DNA of 64,000 nucleotides from Mycobacterium colombiense (GTDB lineage Bacteria; Actinomycetota; Actinomycetes; Mycobacteriales; Mycobacteriaceae): NCBI RefSeq assembly GCF_001665835.1, contig NZ_LZSX01000039.1, forward strand, positions 1 to 64,000. The letters run 5' to 3'. Below, in pieces: positions 20,204-32,516 of the stretch. A model generated the notes under the pieces. That model was not told where the DNA came from. It saw only the letters and a list, made by a program, of their open reading frames with translations, and ran no database searches. The position numbers and the translations under genes were made by a program. How positions within the stretch are numbered: position 1 is the stretch's first letter; each line of letters opens with the position of its first letter.

Positions 20204-20345
20204 TTCGCTCTCTCCTCGTCACCGGGCTGCAGGCCGCGGTACCCGAGATCGCACACCACGGAACCGAACCGCTCGAGCATCAAGCATTTTCAGTACCGCA
20301 GTGAGCGCCCCGGATCTTGCGGCCTGCAATCGAGTATTCCCCTCA

Positions 20346-20362
20346 TCTTGACCTGGTCAAGA
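20346..20362. promoter_or_regulatory. Palindrome TCTTGACCTGGTCAAGA in catalase promoter
   Basis: Perfect 8 bp arms around one central base, about 145 bp upstream of the catalase start. Read on the minus strand its left part provides TTGACC as a -35 element, with ATACTC 17 bp further on as a possible -10, so a bound regulator would block RNA polymerase. Candidate peroxide-sensing operator; identity of the regulator unknown. Confidence 0.55.
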
Positions 20363-20449
20363 AAATGCGGGGCGACTTCCGATCGGCCGCCCACTACGGG
20401 TTAGTACCCATTCCGGGCACGAGTTAAGGCGTGACTTGAGCGCGCGCTG

Positions 20450-20977
20450 TCAGGGACGCGGCGCGGGCGCGCTGGGACCCGGGCTGACTGCGGGCGGCTG
20501 GCCGGGGCCGCTGACGCCCGGGCCGGCAACCGGTCCGCCGGGACCACCCGGTCCGCCGGGGGGCATCGGAACGATCAACCCAGGACCACCGGGCCCATAT
20601 CCCCATGGCCCGTTGTCGGGTCCACCCGGGCCGCCGGGCCCGCCGTACCACGGCCCGTAGCCGCCGGGGGCGCCGTACTGCCCGGGTCCGTTACCCGGCC
20701 CGGGGCCGCCCCACGGTCCATTGCCGGGCCCGGGACCGCCGGGGCCGGCCGGGTGGAACATGCCGTGGTGATGCTGGCAGGGGTGCTGGTGCTTCCAGAT
20801 GAAGGCGCCGACGAAGAAGACCGACGAGAGGATGAACACGATGCCCGCGACGATCACCACCCAGGCGGCCGCCGTGTAGAGCCGCGGCGGCTTCACCCGG
20901 TGCGGCGGTGCCGACGGCGGCGCGGTGACGGGTGCGGCTGGGGTCGACTCGGTGTGTGGTTCGGGTGTCTCACTCAT
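20450..20977 (-). CDS. Gly/Pro-rich single-pass membrane protein (Rv3706c-like family)
   Basis: 175 residues from ATG 20977. The first 45 residues are Pro/Thr-rich, then one transmembrane helix (YTAAAWVVIVAGIVFILSSVFFVGAFIW), a CQHHHG motif and about 90 residues of Gly-Pro repeats with Trp/Tyr (GPWGGPGPGNGP type). A tandem paralogue lies immediately upstream (21132-21584) and shares the MSET start, the VAIVAGIVFI helix and the His/Gly-Pro arrangement. Function unknown; a cell-envelope location is inferred from composition. Confidence 0.75.
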   Translation of the reverse strand: MSETPEPHTESTPAAPVTAPPSAPPHRVKPPRLYTAAAWVVIVAGIVFILSSVFFVGAFIWKHQHPCQHHHGMFHPAGPGGPGPGNGPWGGPGPGNGPGQYGAPGGYGPWYGGPGGPGGPDNGPWGYGPGGPGLIVPMPPGGPGGPGGPVAGPGVSGPGQPPAVSPGPSAPAPRP

Positions 20978-21081
20978 GCCTTGCCATACTGCCCCGCGCG
21001 TCCTGGTCCTAACAGGTCTCGGCGACAAAATTGTTGTGAATCGAGACGCGGCGGTTAGACGTCGGTGATCGCAAAAGACAG

Positions 21082-21114
21082 GTGGCCCGGCGCTCGCGAG
21101 GAGCGCCAGGCCAC
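21082..21114 (-). terminator. Intrinsic terminator hairpin
   Basis: A 14 bp stem with a single C-A mismatch (21082-21095 with 21101-21114) and a GCGAG loop, followed on the minus strand by a CTGTCTTTT run. Sits 18 nt downstream of the 21132-21584 gene and separates it from its paralogue. Confidence 0.75.
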
Positions 21115-21131
21115 TGGTTGACAAGGGTTTT

Positions 21132-21584
21132 TCAGTTGGTCAGCACGATGATGCTGGGGACCTGGCCCGTCGTGGCCGCGGAGTGGAAGACCGACGGCGG
21201 GAGCTGCCCCGGGGCCATGCCGCTGGGACGCACGCCCGACGGAGCCGGAGCACTGGTGGTGGCTCCCGGACCCGTCTGTCCACCCTGACCGCCCTGGCCG
21301 CCGGGTGCGCCCGGACCGCCGAAGTTGCCGGGGCCGCCAGGACCGCGGTGGTGAACCATCGCGTGGTGGTGCTTGTGGTGGTGGCCGTGATGGCCGCCGC
21401 GGTGGCCGAGGATGAAGCCGGTGAAGAAGATGACCGCGATGATGAACACGATCCCGGCGACGATGGCGACCCACGCGGCGAGTTGGAAGACCCGCGGGGC
21501 CCGGTAGGCCGCCGCCGCTTCGGCGGCGACCGGTGCAGTTGCGGTGGAGTGCCGCACAGTGGGGGTTTCAGATGTTTCACTCAT
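21132..21584 (-). CDS. His-rich single-pass membrane protein, paralogue of neighbour
   Basis: 150 residues from ATG 21584, with no evident Shine-Dalgarno sequence. N-terminal Thr/Ala-rich 35 residues, one transmembrane helix (FQLAAWVAIVAGIVFIIAVIFFTGFIL), then a striking His cluster (GHRGGHHGHHHKHHHAMVHHRG) and a Gly/Pro-rich tail. The cluster could bind Zn, Ni or Cu. Paralogous to the protein encoded at 20450-20977, with a terminator between them, so the pair is a diverged tandem duplication regulated separately. Confidence 0.78.
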   Translation of the reverse strand: MSETSETPTVRHSTATAPVAAEAAAAYRAPRVFQLAAWVAIVAGIVFIIAVIFFTGFILGHRGGHHGHHHKHHHAMVHHRGPGGPGNFGGPGAPGGQGGQGGQTGPGATTSAPAPSGVRPSGMAPGQLPPSVFHSAATTGQVPSIIVLTN

Positions 21585-21744
21585 GAGACAAATGATGAAG
21601 CCGTTAACAGTAGTGGCGGCTATGCGCTACTTATGTAGCAGCTGTGAACTAAAGCCCCCGCTCAGCGGGTAAAAAGGCCGCTCCGAAGGCGCCGTGGCAC
21701 ACCCACTCTCAGGAGCGCCTGAACGCGCCTCTGAGCGCTGGGGC

Positions 21745-22896
21745 CTACTCGGGTCGGAACGGGTTGACCGCGAACTGGATGACGCGGTACGGCGCGGCCA
21801 CCCGCGCGCGGGTGTCCCACTGGCTGACGAAGATTCGCAGCTCGTCGAGGGTGGAACCGGGCGAGATGTAGCCGCCGTACGGTTGCGCGAGCCGATTGTC
21901 GTAGGGCGGCGGGAGGCTCTCCGCCGGATCCGGCCACTCGTCGTGCTGCACCACCGTGGTGACCGGTGCGTCGCCCAGGCCCGTCGGGTCGTTGGCCACC
22001 CGGACCTCCATGTTGCCCGTGACGGCGTTGAAATAGGACAGCACCGCCTTGCCGTCGATCTGCCGGATGCACATCTCGCCCACCGCGTCCGGCCACAGCG
22101 GCGTCGGCGGCTTGCCCCAGCCCCCGCCCGGGCCCGCCGCCCAGCCCTGCCACCGTGACCGGTCGGTGAACGTCTGCGGGGTGGCCCGGTACAGCAGCAT
22201 CGGGTCCCTGCGGGTGAAACTGTCGGCGACGATGTACACCCACCCGCTGGGCGAATCCGGGGTGGGGATCGGGTCGTAATAGCCGCTGATCTGCGTCTGC
22301 GAGCCGCCCTGATACGACGCGGGCCGCTTGGATCCCGGGATCGTCTGCCAGCCCGCGCGTGCCGCCTCGGCGCTCACCAGGCGGGAGGTCTGCGGCTCGA
22401 GGTTCTTGGTCGTCGTCACCATCAGGTAGTTGCGCCGGTTGATCTGCACCACCCCGGCGGGCAGCTGCGAGGCTCCCGGTGGGGCGGGGTCGGCCAGCAA
22501 CGGATGGCTGATGCCGGTGACCCCGGTGTAGCGCACCCCGCCGGGGTCGTCGACGGACGAGGTGTCGACGCGCAACGCGACCGGTGCGTACCAACCGCCG
22601 AAGCCGACGCCCTGACCGGCGAAGCTGTCGCCGCACACCTGGAGTAACTCGGCGGGGAATTCGATGAACTCACACAGGTCGGTCGCGCCGATGCCGTACT
22701 CCCCGGTCGGTGTGCCGGTTCCCGCGGTGGGACCGAGCCGCAACACCTGACCGGGCGCCAGCGGCTGGACCACCGGCTCAGGGGCCGGCGCGGCCGGATC
22801 GGCGTGCGCGACGCTGGAAAACCATTGCGGCACAACCAAACACACCGCGGCGAACAGTGAGCACCGCGCGATCAGGCGAGTGTGGGTGGTGCTCAC
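21745..22896 (-). CDS. Secreted DUF4185 protein, possible GH183 endo-D-arabinanase (Rv3707c-like)
   Basis: 383 residues from GTG 22896. N-terminal signal peptide (SLFAAVCLVVPQWFSSVAHA, cleavage after AHA at about residue 32), then a beta-propeller-like DUF4185 domain with repeated Trp/Gly blades (GGWYAPVALRVD, WVYIVADSFTRRDPMLLYR, GGYISPGSTLDELRIFVSQWD). DUF4185 proteins were recently linked to glycoside hydrolase family 183, which cleaves D-arabinan of arabinogalactan/lipoarabinomannan, so a wall-remodelling role is plausible but not demonstrable here. Gene order matches Rv3707c. Confidence 0.8.
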   Translation of the reverse strand: MSTTHTRLIARCSLFAAVCLVVPQWFSSVAHADPAAPAPEPVVQPLAPGQVLRLGPTAGTGTPTGEYGIGATDLCEFIEFPAELLQVCGDSFAGQGVGFGGWYAPVALRVDTSSVDDPGGVRYTGVTGISHPLLADPAPPGASQLPAGVVQINRRNYLMVTTTKNLEPQTSRLVSAEAARAGWQTIPGSKRPASYQGGSQTQISGYYDPIPTPDSPSGWVYIVADSFTRRDPMLLYRATPQTFTDRSRWQGWAAGPGGGWGKPPTPLWPDAVGEMCIRQIDGKAVLSYFNAVTGNMEVRVANDPTGLGDAPVTTVVQHDEWPDPAESLPPPYDNRLAQPYGGYISPGSTLDELRIFVSQWDTRARVAAPYRVIQFAVNPFRPE

Positions 22897-22903
22897 CCGA
22901 GTG

Positions 22904-25216
<2,313 letters not shown>

Positions 25217-25376
25217 GTTTTTCCTGCCTCTCCGGCCCTGCGCACTTCAATTCCGGGTATAAGTCCACAACAGAATACGTGCCCCCGCATGGTGATTTAA
25301 CGTCGCGATAGCTGGTTCCCCGCCCTGCGCATTCGCACCGGTCTCAGCGGCATTTTTACCAAGGCGCTAAAAGCGG

Positions 25377-25382
25377 TAAAGT
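25377..25382 (+). promoter_or_regulatory. -10 box of leuA leader transcript
   Basis: TAAAGT, followed 7 nt later by GTG 25390 of the leucine leader peptide. The spacing is the same as at other putative leaderless starts in this window, so the leader peptide would be read from the 5' end of the RNA. Confidence 0.55.
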
Positions 25383-25389
25383 GCAGGAC

Positions 25390-25431
25390 GTGCAGCGGGT
25401 GCTCCTCCTCGGACGCCGCGACGGGGTCTGA
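25390..25431 (+). CDS. leuA leader peptide with three consecutive Leu codons
   Basis: Short frame GTG...TGA encoding VQRVLLLGRRDGV. Three consecutive CTC leucine codons (25402-25410) lie in the middle and the stop overlaps the first arm of two competing hairpins. An in-frame GTG at 25381 could lengthen it by three residues. Typical of a transcription-attenuation leader for leucine biosynthesis. Confidence 0.65.
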   Translation: MQRVLLLGRRDGV

Positions 25432-25476
25432 TCCAGACCGGCTTCCCGTCGCGGGTGTTCGCGATGCGCCGGTCTG
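25425..25476 (+). promoter_or_regulatory. Leucine attenuator: mutually exclusive hairpins upstream of leuA
   Basis: Segment 1 GGTCTG (25425-25430), segment 2 CAGACCGGC (25434-25442) and segment 3 GCCGGTCTG (25468-25476). Segment 2 can pair with 1 (6 bp, 3 nt loop) or with 3 (9 bp). A ribosome that reaches the leader stop would cover segment 1 and free 2:3; a ribosome stalled at the Leu codons would let 1:2 form. A poly-U run after 2:3 is absent, so the mode of termination is uncertain. Confidence 0.65.
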
Positions 25477-25492
25477 AAGTCCCCCCTTCTGA

Positions 25493-27367
<1,875 letters not shown>

Positions 27368-28360
27368 TCAGAACAGCGCCAGCTGCTGGTCCAGCGTGCC
27401 GGCGTCGGTGAATTCATCCATGCTGGTGCCGCCGATGACGGCGCCGACGCAGTCCAGGAACTGCGCATCGGAGATCACCGGCACCCCCAGTTGCCGGGCG
27501 AGGTAGCCCTTGCCCTGCTCGGGGGCGGGGTCGTTGCAGACCACCAGCGAGGTCTCCCGGTCGACGGCGTCGGTGTAGGCCAGGCCGGCGTGCAGGATGC
27601 GCTCCACGAGTTCCTCGTGGGTGCGGCCGACCTCGGCGGCCAGCGCCACCCGCATGCCCTGCACCAGCGGCCGGCCGCCGACGTAGGGGCCCGGGTTGAG
27701 ATACGGGCAGGGCATCCGGGACGCCAGCACCTTGAGCGGTCGCAGTTCGTCGTGGGTGACCCTGCCGTTGGGCCAGCGGCGTCGGGTCACCGGATGGATC
27801 GGCAGCCAGATGTCGCCCGCGCGGGCCAGCTTGAGCGCCGACGCCAGCACACCGGTCAGCACCATCGCGTCGTCGAAGGCGTCGTGCGGCCGCTCCTGGG
27901 TGACGCCCCAGTGCGCGGCGAGCGTCTCCAACCGCAGGTTCTCGACGCCGAGGTCCAGCCGCCGGGCCAGCTCGACGGTACACATGACGCTGTCGACGGG
28001 CAGTTCGGTCTCGGCCAGCTCGGCCTCGGCGGCCAGAAACGCGTAGTCGAACGCCACGTTGTGGGCCACCAATGTGCGGCCGCGCAGCACCTCGGCCACC
28101 TCGCCCACGATCTCGGCGAACTGGGGCTGGTCTTCCAGCATGGCGGCGGTCAGGCCGTGCACGTGCGTGGGACCGGGGTCCACGCCCGGGTTGAGCAGGC
28201 TCACCACGGAGTGTTCGACGTTGCCGTCGGCGTCCAGGCCGAGCGCCGCAACGCTGATGATGCGCGCCTGACCCGGGCGAAAACCCGAGGTCTCGACATC
28301 GACGACGGCCCAGCCGGCGTCCGGCTCGCTGGCCGGCCGACCCCAGGACACCCCGCTCAT
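27368..28360 (-). CDS. DnaQ-like 3'-5' exonuclease with BRCT-like tail (Rv3711c-like)
   Basis: 330 residues, ATG 28360. DEDDh exonuclease domain: Exo I VVDVETSG (Asp, Glu), Exo II HNVAFDYAFLAAE (Asp), Exo III RPHDAFDDAMV (His and Asp). The C-terminal 90 residues (RVALAAEVGRTHEELVERIL through LGVPVISDAQFLDCVG) resemble a BRCT domain, a known architecture of actinobacterial DNA polymerase III epsilon homologues. In mycobacteria proofreading is done by the PHP domain of DnaE1, so this protein is probably a repair exonuclease. Its stop abuts the leuA stop. Confidence 0.9.
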   Translation of the reverse strand: MSGVSWGRPASEPDAGWAVVDVETSGFRPGQARIISVAALGLDADGNVEHSVVSLLNPGVDPGPTHVHGLTAAMLEDQPQFAEIVGEVAEVLRGRTLVAHNVAFDYAFLAAEAELAETELPVDSVMCTVELARRLDLGVENLRLETLAAHWGVTQERPHDAFDDAMVLTGVLASALKLARAGDIWLPIHPVTRRRWPNGRVTHDELRPLKVLASRMPCPYLNPGPYVGGRPLVQGMRVALAAEVGRTHEELVERILHAGLAYTDAVDRETSLVVCNDPAPEQGKGYLARQLGVPVISDAQFLDCVGAVIGGTSMDEFTDAGTLDQQLALF

Positions 28361-28505
28361 GCACTGAATATGGCACGGCCGGCCGACATCACCTGGCCGC
28401 TACGCGCCGTGTCGGGCGGAATTTGATGCGGGCGCCCCGCCGCGCCCGGCGACAAGCGCCGCGCTTGCGATCGCCCGGGAATTCGATGCGGCCGCGGCGC
28501 ACATT

Positions 28506-28511
28506 TAAACT
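28506..28511 (+). promoter_or_regulatory. -10 box of leaderless murT
   Basis: TAAACT in an AT-rich patch; 6 nt later comes GTG 28518. No Shine-Dalgarno sequence is present. A GGGTGGT-C-ACCACCC dyad (28516-28530) surrounds the start codon. Confidence 0.6.
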
Positions 28512-28517
28512 TCCCGG

Positions 28518-29747
28518 GTGGTCACCACCCGCGCCCGTCTGGCCCTCGCCGCAGGAGCGAGCGCGCGCTGGGCGTCGCGGGTGACCGGACGCGGGGCCGG
28601 GGCGATGATCGGCGGCCTGATCGCGATGACGCTGGACCGCTCGGTCCTCCGGCAACTCGCGGCCGGCCGGCGCACCGTCATCGTCACCGGCACCAACGGC
28701 AAATCCACCACCACCCGGATGACGTCGGCCGCGCTGGCGACGCTGGGCGCGGTGGCCACCAACGCCGAGGGCGCCAACATGGACGCCGGCCTGGTCGCCG
28801 CGCTTGCCGGCAGCCGCGATGCGCCGCTGGCAGCCCTGGAAGTCGACGAAATGCATGTCCCGCACGTTTCCGACGCCGTCGAACCCGGCGTCGTCGTGCT
28901 GCTCAACCTGTCGCGCGACCAGCTGGACCGGGTCGGCGAGATCAACGTCATCGAACGGACCCTGCGCGCCGGCCTGGCCCGGCACCCGAAGGCGGTCGTC
29001 GTGGCCAACTGCGACGACGTCCTGATGACGTCGGCGGCCTACGACAGCCCGAACGTGGTGTGGGTGGCCGCGGGCGGTTCGTGGTCGAACGACTCGGTCA
29101 GCTGCCCGCGCAGCGGCGAGATCATCGTCCGCGACCGGGGGCACTGGTATTCCACGGGCGCGGACTTCAAACGGCCCAGCCCGCAATGGTGGTTCGATGA
29201 CGACGCCCTCTACGGGCCCGACGGCCTGGCCCTGCCGATGCGGCTGGCGCTGCCCGGCGCGGTCAACCGGGGCAACGCCGCCCAGGCCGTCGCGGCCGCG
29301 GTCGCGCTGGGCGCGGATCCGGCGTCGGCGGTCGCGGCCGTCTCGACGGTCGACGAGGTCGCGGGGCGTTATCGGACCGTCCGCGTCGGCGCGCACGAGG
29401 TGCGCATCCTGCTGGCCAAGAACCCCGCCGGCTGGCAGGAGGCGCTGTCGATGGTCGACAAGCACGCCGCCGGGGTGGTCATCTCGGTCAACGGCCAGGT
29501 GCCCGACGGGGAGGACCTGTCGTGGCTGTGGGATGTGCGGTTCGAGCACTTCGAGGAGACCGAAGTGGTGGCCGCCGGGGAGCGCGGGACCGACCTGGCG
29601 GTGCGGCTGGGCTATGCGGGCGTCGGGCACACCCTGGTGCACGACACCGTCGCCGCGATCGCGTCATGCCCGCCCGGCCGGGTGGAGGTCGTCGCCAACT
29701 ACACCGCGTTCCTCCAGCTGCAACGAGCGTTGGCGCGGCATGGCTGA
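28518..29747 (+). CDS. murT: Lipid II isoglutaminyl synthase, Mur-ligase-like subunit MurT
   Basis: 409 residues from GTG 28518. With GatD it amidates the D-Glu of lipid II to D-isoglutamine, using glutamine-derived ammonia and ATP. Mur ligase ATP loop VIVTGTNGKSTTTRMT (about residues 53-68), EVDEMHVPHV and LLNLSRDQLDRVGEI segments, and a C-terminal DUF1727 domain (AVNRGNAAQAVAAA, then HEVRILLAKNPAGWQEAL). The central insertion that forms a four-Cys zinc ribbon in other MurT proteins keeps only one Cys (SCPRSGEIIV). It overlaps gatD by 8 nt. Confidence 0.92.
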   Translation: MVTTRARLALAAGASARWASRVTGRGAGAMIGGLIAMTLDRSVLRQLAAGRRTVIVTGTNGKSTTTRMTSAALATLGAVATNAEGANMDAGLVAALAGSRDAPLAALEVDEMHVPHVSDAVEPGVVVLLNLSRDQLDRVGEINVIERTLRAGLARHPKAVVVANCDDVLMTSAAYDSPNVVWVAAGGSWSNDSVSCPRSGEIIVRDRGHWYSTGADFKRPSPQWWFDDDALYGPDGLALPMRLALPGAVNRGNAAQAVAAAVALGADPASAVAAVSTVDEVAGRYRTVRVGAHEVRILLAKNPAGWQEALSMVDKHAAGVVISVNGQVPDGEDLSWLWDVRFEHFEETEVVAAGERGTDLAVRLGYAGVGHTLVHDTVAAIASCPPGRVEVVANYTAFLQLQRALARHG

Positions 29748-30447
29748 CTCTGTGGTGCGGATCGGGCTGGTGCTGCCCGACGTGATGGGGACCTACGGCG
29801 ACGGCGGCAACGCCCTGGTGCTGCGGCAGCGACTCCGGTTGCGCGGCATCGCCGCCGAGATCGTCGAGATCACGCTGGCCGAGCCGGTGCCCGAGTCGTT
29901 GGACCTGTACACGCTGGGCGGGGCCGAGGACTACGCGCAGCGGCTGGCCACCCGGCACCTGATCAAGCACCCGGGCTTGCAGCGCGCCGCGGAACGGGGC
30001 GCCCCGGTACTGGCGATCTGCGCGGCCGTGCAGGTGCTCGGGCACTGGTACGAGACGTCGGCCGGGGAACGCGTCGACGGCGTGGGCATGCTGGACGCGA
30101 CGACGTCGCCGCAACAGGCGCGCACCATCGGCGAGCTGGCGACCAAGCCGCTGCTGGCCGGCCTGACCGAGCGTCTCACCGGTTTCGAGAACCACCGCGG
30201 CGGCACCGTGCTGGGAGCGGCGGCGTCGCCGCTGGGCGCGGTGGTCAAGGGCGCGGGCAACCGGTCCGGCGACGGCTTCGACGGCGTGGTGCAGGGCAGC
30301 GTGATCGCGACCTACATGCACGGGCCGTGCCTGGCCCGCAATCCGCAACTGGCCGACCTGCTGCTGGGCACGGTGGTCGGTGAGCTGGCGCCGCTGCCGA
30401 TGCCGGAGGTGGACCTGCTGCGCCGCGAGCGGCTGGCGGCACGCTAG
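29740..30447 (+). CDS. gatD: Lipid II isoglutaminyl synthase, glutaminase subunit GatD
   Basis: 235 residues from ATG 29740, overlapping murT by 8 nt; GTG at 29752 is an alternative start. Class I glutamine amidotransferase that releases ammonia for MurT. The catalytic Cys is at residue 94 (LAICAAVQVLG), the same position I recall for S. aureus GatD, and the catalytic His at 194 (TYMHGPCLARNP). Other substrate residues include YGDGGN and ENHRGGT. The oxyanion segment reads CAAVQ rather than the common CGGYQ. Confidence 0.92.
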   Translation: MADSVVRIGLVLPDVMGTYGDGGNALVLRQRLRLRGIAAEIVEITLAEPVPESLDLYTLGGAEDYAQRLATRHLIKHPGLQRAAERGAPVLAICAAVQVLGHWYETSAGERVDGVGMLDATTSPQQARTIGELATKPLLAGLTERLTGFENHRGGTVLGAAASPLGAVVKGAGNRSGDGFDGVVQGSVIATYMHGPCLARNPQLADLLLGTVVGELAPLPMPEVDLLRRERLAAR

Positions 30448-30480
30448 TAGTTCCACGCAGCAAAGTTTTGGGTACGTGAC

Positions 30481-31872
30481 GTGATATCAATGAGCATCCG
30501 ACGGCACCGGCAGCGCAGTACAGGCAACGACACCCACGACACCGATTCGGCGATGCGCCGGGACACTCTTGCTACGGCCATCGGCAACTTCATGGAGTGG
30601 TACGACTTCGGCGTCTACGGCTACATCGCGACCATCATCGCGCAGGTGTTCTATCCGGGTAACAGCGTCAGCGCGGTCCATCTCATCGCCACTTTCAGCA
30701 CGCTGGCGGCGGCCTACGTGGTGCGGCCGCTCGGCGGGTTCGTCCTCGGCCCGCTCGGTGACCGCGTCGGGCGCAAACGGGTTTTGTTGATCACGATAAT
30801 GCTGATGGCAGTCGGGACCACCATGACCGGCTTACTGCCCGGCTACGCCACCATCGGCATCTGGGCGCCCATCCTGCTTCTGGTCGCCCGGGTCTTTCAA
30901 GGCTTGTCGACCGGCGGCGAGTTTGTCGGCGCGATGACGTATCTCGTTGAGCGGGCCCCGGACCGCAAACGCGGCAAGATGGTCGGGTTCCTGCCGCTGG
31001 GCAACCTGGTCGGGTTCGTGCTCGCCGGGTTGCTGGTGACCGCATTACAGGCCTGGCTACCAAGCCGCGACATGCTGGCGTGGGGCTGGCGGATTCCGCT
31101 GTTGCTGGGAGCGCCGTTCGGCGTCATCGCCCTCTATTTGCGGCTGCGGATCGAGGAGTCACCCGCCTACAAACAGGTGAGCAGCAACCCGGATACGCCG
31201 GCTGATCGCGGCTGGCAGCAATTTCGGCGCACGGTGGTGGAGCAGTGGAAGCCGATGGTGCTCTGCGCGGCCATCGTGGTGACCTCACAGGTCCCCGACT
31301 TCATGCTCACCGGATACTTGCCGACATACCTCAAAGTGGTTGTGCGCGTGGGTAACACGGCCGGGCTGGTGATCATCGTGGCGACGTTGGCGATCCTGAT
31401 GGCCGCGGTGGTGTTCGTCGCCATGCTGTCCGACCGTGTCGGCGTCAAACCGATCATGTGGACGGGCTGCGGATTGCTCGTCCTGGCGTCGGTCCCCGCA
31501 TTCCTGCTGATGCGCTTCGGCGGCATCCTGGCGTTGGTCTTCATCGGTGTGCTGCTGGTCGGACTGATGGAACTGTGTTTCGACAGCACCACCCCCCAAG
31601 CCCTGCCGGCGCTGTTCCCGACCAGGGTGCGCAACGGAGCGCTGGCCATCTCGTACAACATCGCGCTATCGACCGTCGGCGGAACCACTCCGGTGATCGC
31701 TCAAGCGCTGATCTCCGGCACCGGCAGCGCCATGGTGCCGGCATACATGCTGATCTTCGCGGGCTTGGTGGGGACGGTCGCCCTTCGATTCATGCCGGAA
31801 GTCGCCGGCAAGCCGCTGCCGGGATCTGGGCCTTCGGTCGACAGCGAGGCCGGCGAACTGACCGGAGCGTGA
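30481..31872 (+). CDS. MFS transporter, metabolite:H+ symporter (ProP/KgtP-like)
   Basis: 463 residues from GTG 30481; ATG 30490 or 30550 are alternatives. Twelve transmembrane helices with the MHS-family start ATAIGNFMEWYDFGVYGY, the loop 2-3 motif GPLGDRVGRKRVLL and the STGGEFVGAMTYLVE segment of helix 5. Imports small solutes such as proline/betaine or dicarboxylates with protons; the substrate is undetermined. H37Rv has Rv3714c in this slot, so the transporter appears to be a local replacement or insertion. Confidence 0.9.
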   Translation: MISMSIRRHRQRSTGNDTHDTDSAMRRDTLATAIGNFMEWYDFGVYGYIATIIAQVFYPGNSVSAVHLIATFSTLAAAYVVRPLGGFVLGPLGDRVGRKRVLLITIMLMAVGTTMTGLLPGYATIGIWAPILLLVARVFQGLSTGGEFVGAMTYLVERAPDRKRGKMVGFLPLGNLVGFVLAGLLVTALQAWLPSRDMLAWGWRIPLLLGAPFGVIALYLRLRIEESPAYKQVSSNPDTPADRGWQQFRRTVVEQWKPMVLCAAIVVTSQVPDFMLTGYLPTYLKVVVRVGNTAGLVIIVATLAILMAAVVFVAMLSDRVGVKPIMWTGCGLLVLASVPAFLLMRFGGILALVFIGVLLVGLMELCFDSTTPQALPALFPTRVRNGALAISYNIALSTVGGTTPVIAQALISGTGSAMVPAYMLIFAGLVGTVALRFMPEVAGKPLPGSGPSVDSEAGELTGA

Positions 31873-31890
31873 AAGCTCGCGACCGGCGGC

Positions 31891-32502
31891 TCAGACCATG
31901 GCCCGGCGGCCGGCGAGAGCGCGACCGAGCGTCAGTTCGTCGGCGAACTCCAGGTCACCACCCATCGGCAGACCCGACGCGATCCGCGTCACGGTCAGGC
32001 CGGGGATGTCGCGCAGCATCCGCACCAGGTAGGTGGCCGTCGCCTCGCCCTCGGTGTTCGGGTCGGTGGCGATGATCACCTCGGTGATGTCGACGTCGTC
32101 GACCCGCTCCCCGATCCGGCTCAGCAGCTCGCGGATCCGCAGCTGATCGGGCCCCACCCCGGACAACGGATCGAGCGCACCGCCCAGCACGTGGTAGCGG
32201 CCGCGGAACTCGCGGGTGCGCTCGACGGCCTGGACGTCCTTGGGCTCCTCGACGACGCACACCTGCGAGCCGTCCCGGCGGGGATCCGCGCAGATCCGGC
32301 ACCGCTCGTTGTCGGAGACGTTGCCGCACACCGCACAGAACCGCACCCCGTCGCGGACCTTCGCCAGCACCGCGGTCAGCCGGTCGATATCCGACGGTTC
32401 CACCGACAACAGGTGGAAGGCGATGCGCTGGGCGCTTTTGGGCCCGATGCCCGGCAGCTTGCCGAGCTCGTCGATCAGATCTTGGACGGGTCCTTCGAAC
32501 AT
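31891..32502 (-). CDS. recR: Recombination mediator RecR
   Basis: 203 residues, ATG 32502. Acts with RecO/RecF to load RecA on gapped DNA. HhH motif [21 protein letters not shown]4 zinc finger CAVCGN...[10 protein letters not shown] (about residues 57-75) and Toprim domain [15 protein letters not shown] with [13 protein letters not shown]. Downstream of ybaB by 14 nt on the same strand, the usual ybaB-recR pairing. Confidence 0.97.
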   Translation of the reverse strand: MFEGPVQDLIDELGKLPGIGPKSAQRIAFHLLSVEPSDIDRLTAVLAKVRDGVRFCAVCGNVSDNERCRICADPRRDGSQVCVVEEPKDVQAVERTREFRGRYHVLGGALDPLSGVGPDQLRIRELLSRIGERVDDVDITEVIIATDPNTEGEATATYLVRMLRDIPGLTVTRIASGLPMGGDLEFADELTLGRALAGRRAMV

Positions 32503-32516
32503 GTTGGTCGCGGAGC

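Noticed and set aside
20455..20760. Regular Gly-Pro codon repeats as a CRISPR or satellite array
   Set aside because: Units are codon-level, imperfect and in frame within a membrane protein; no constant-length spacers.
28516..28530. GGGTGGT-C-ACCACCC dyad at murT start as an RNA hairpin
   Set aside because: A one-base loop is not feasible for a hairpin; it may be a protein site, but the start codon and codon content alone could generate it.
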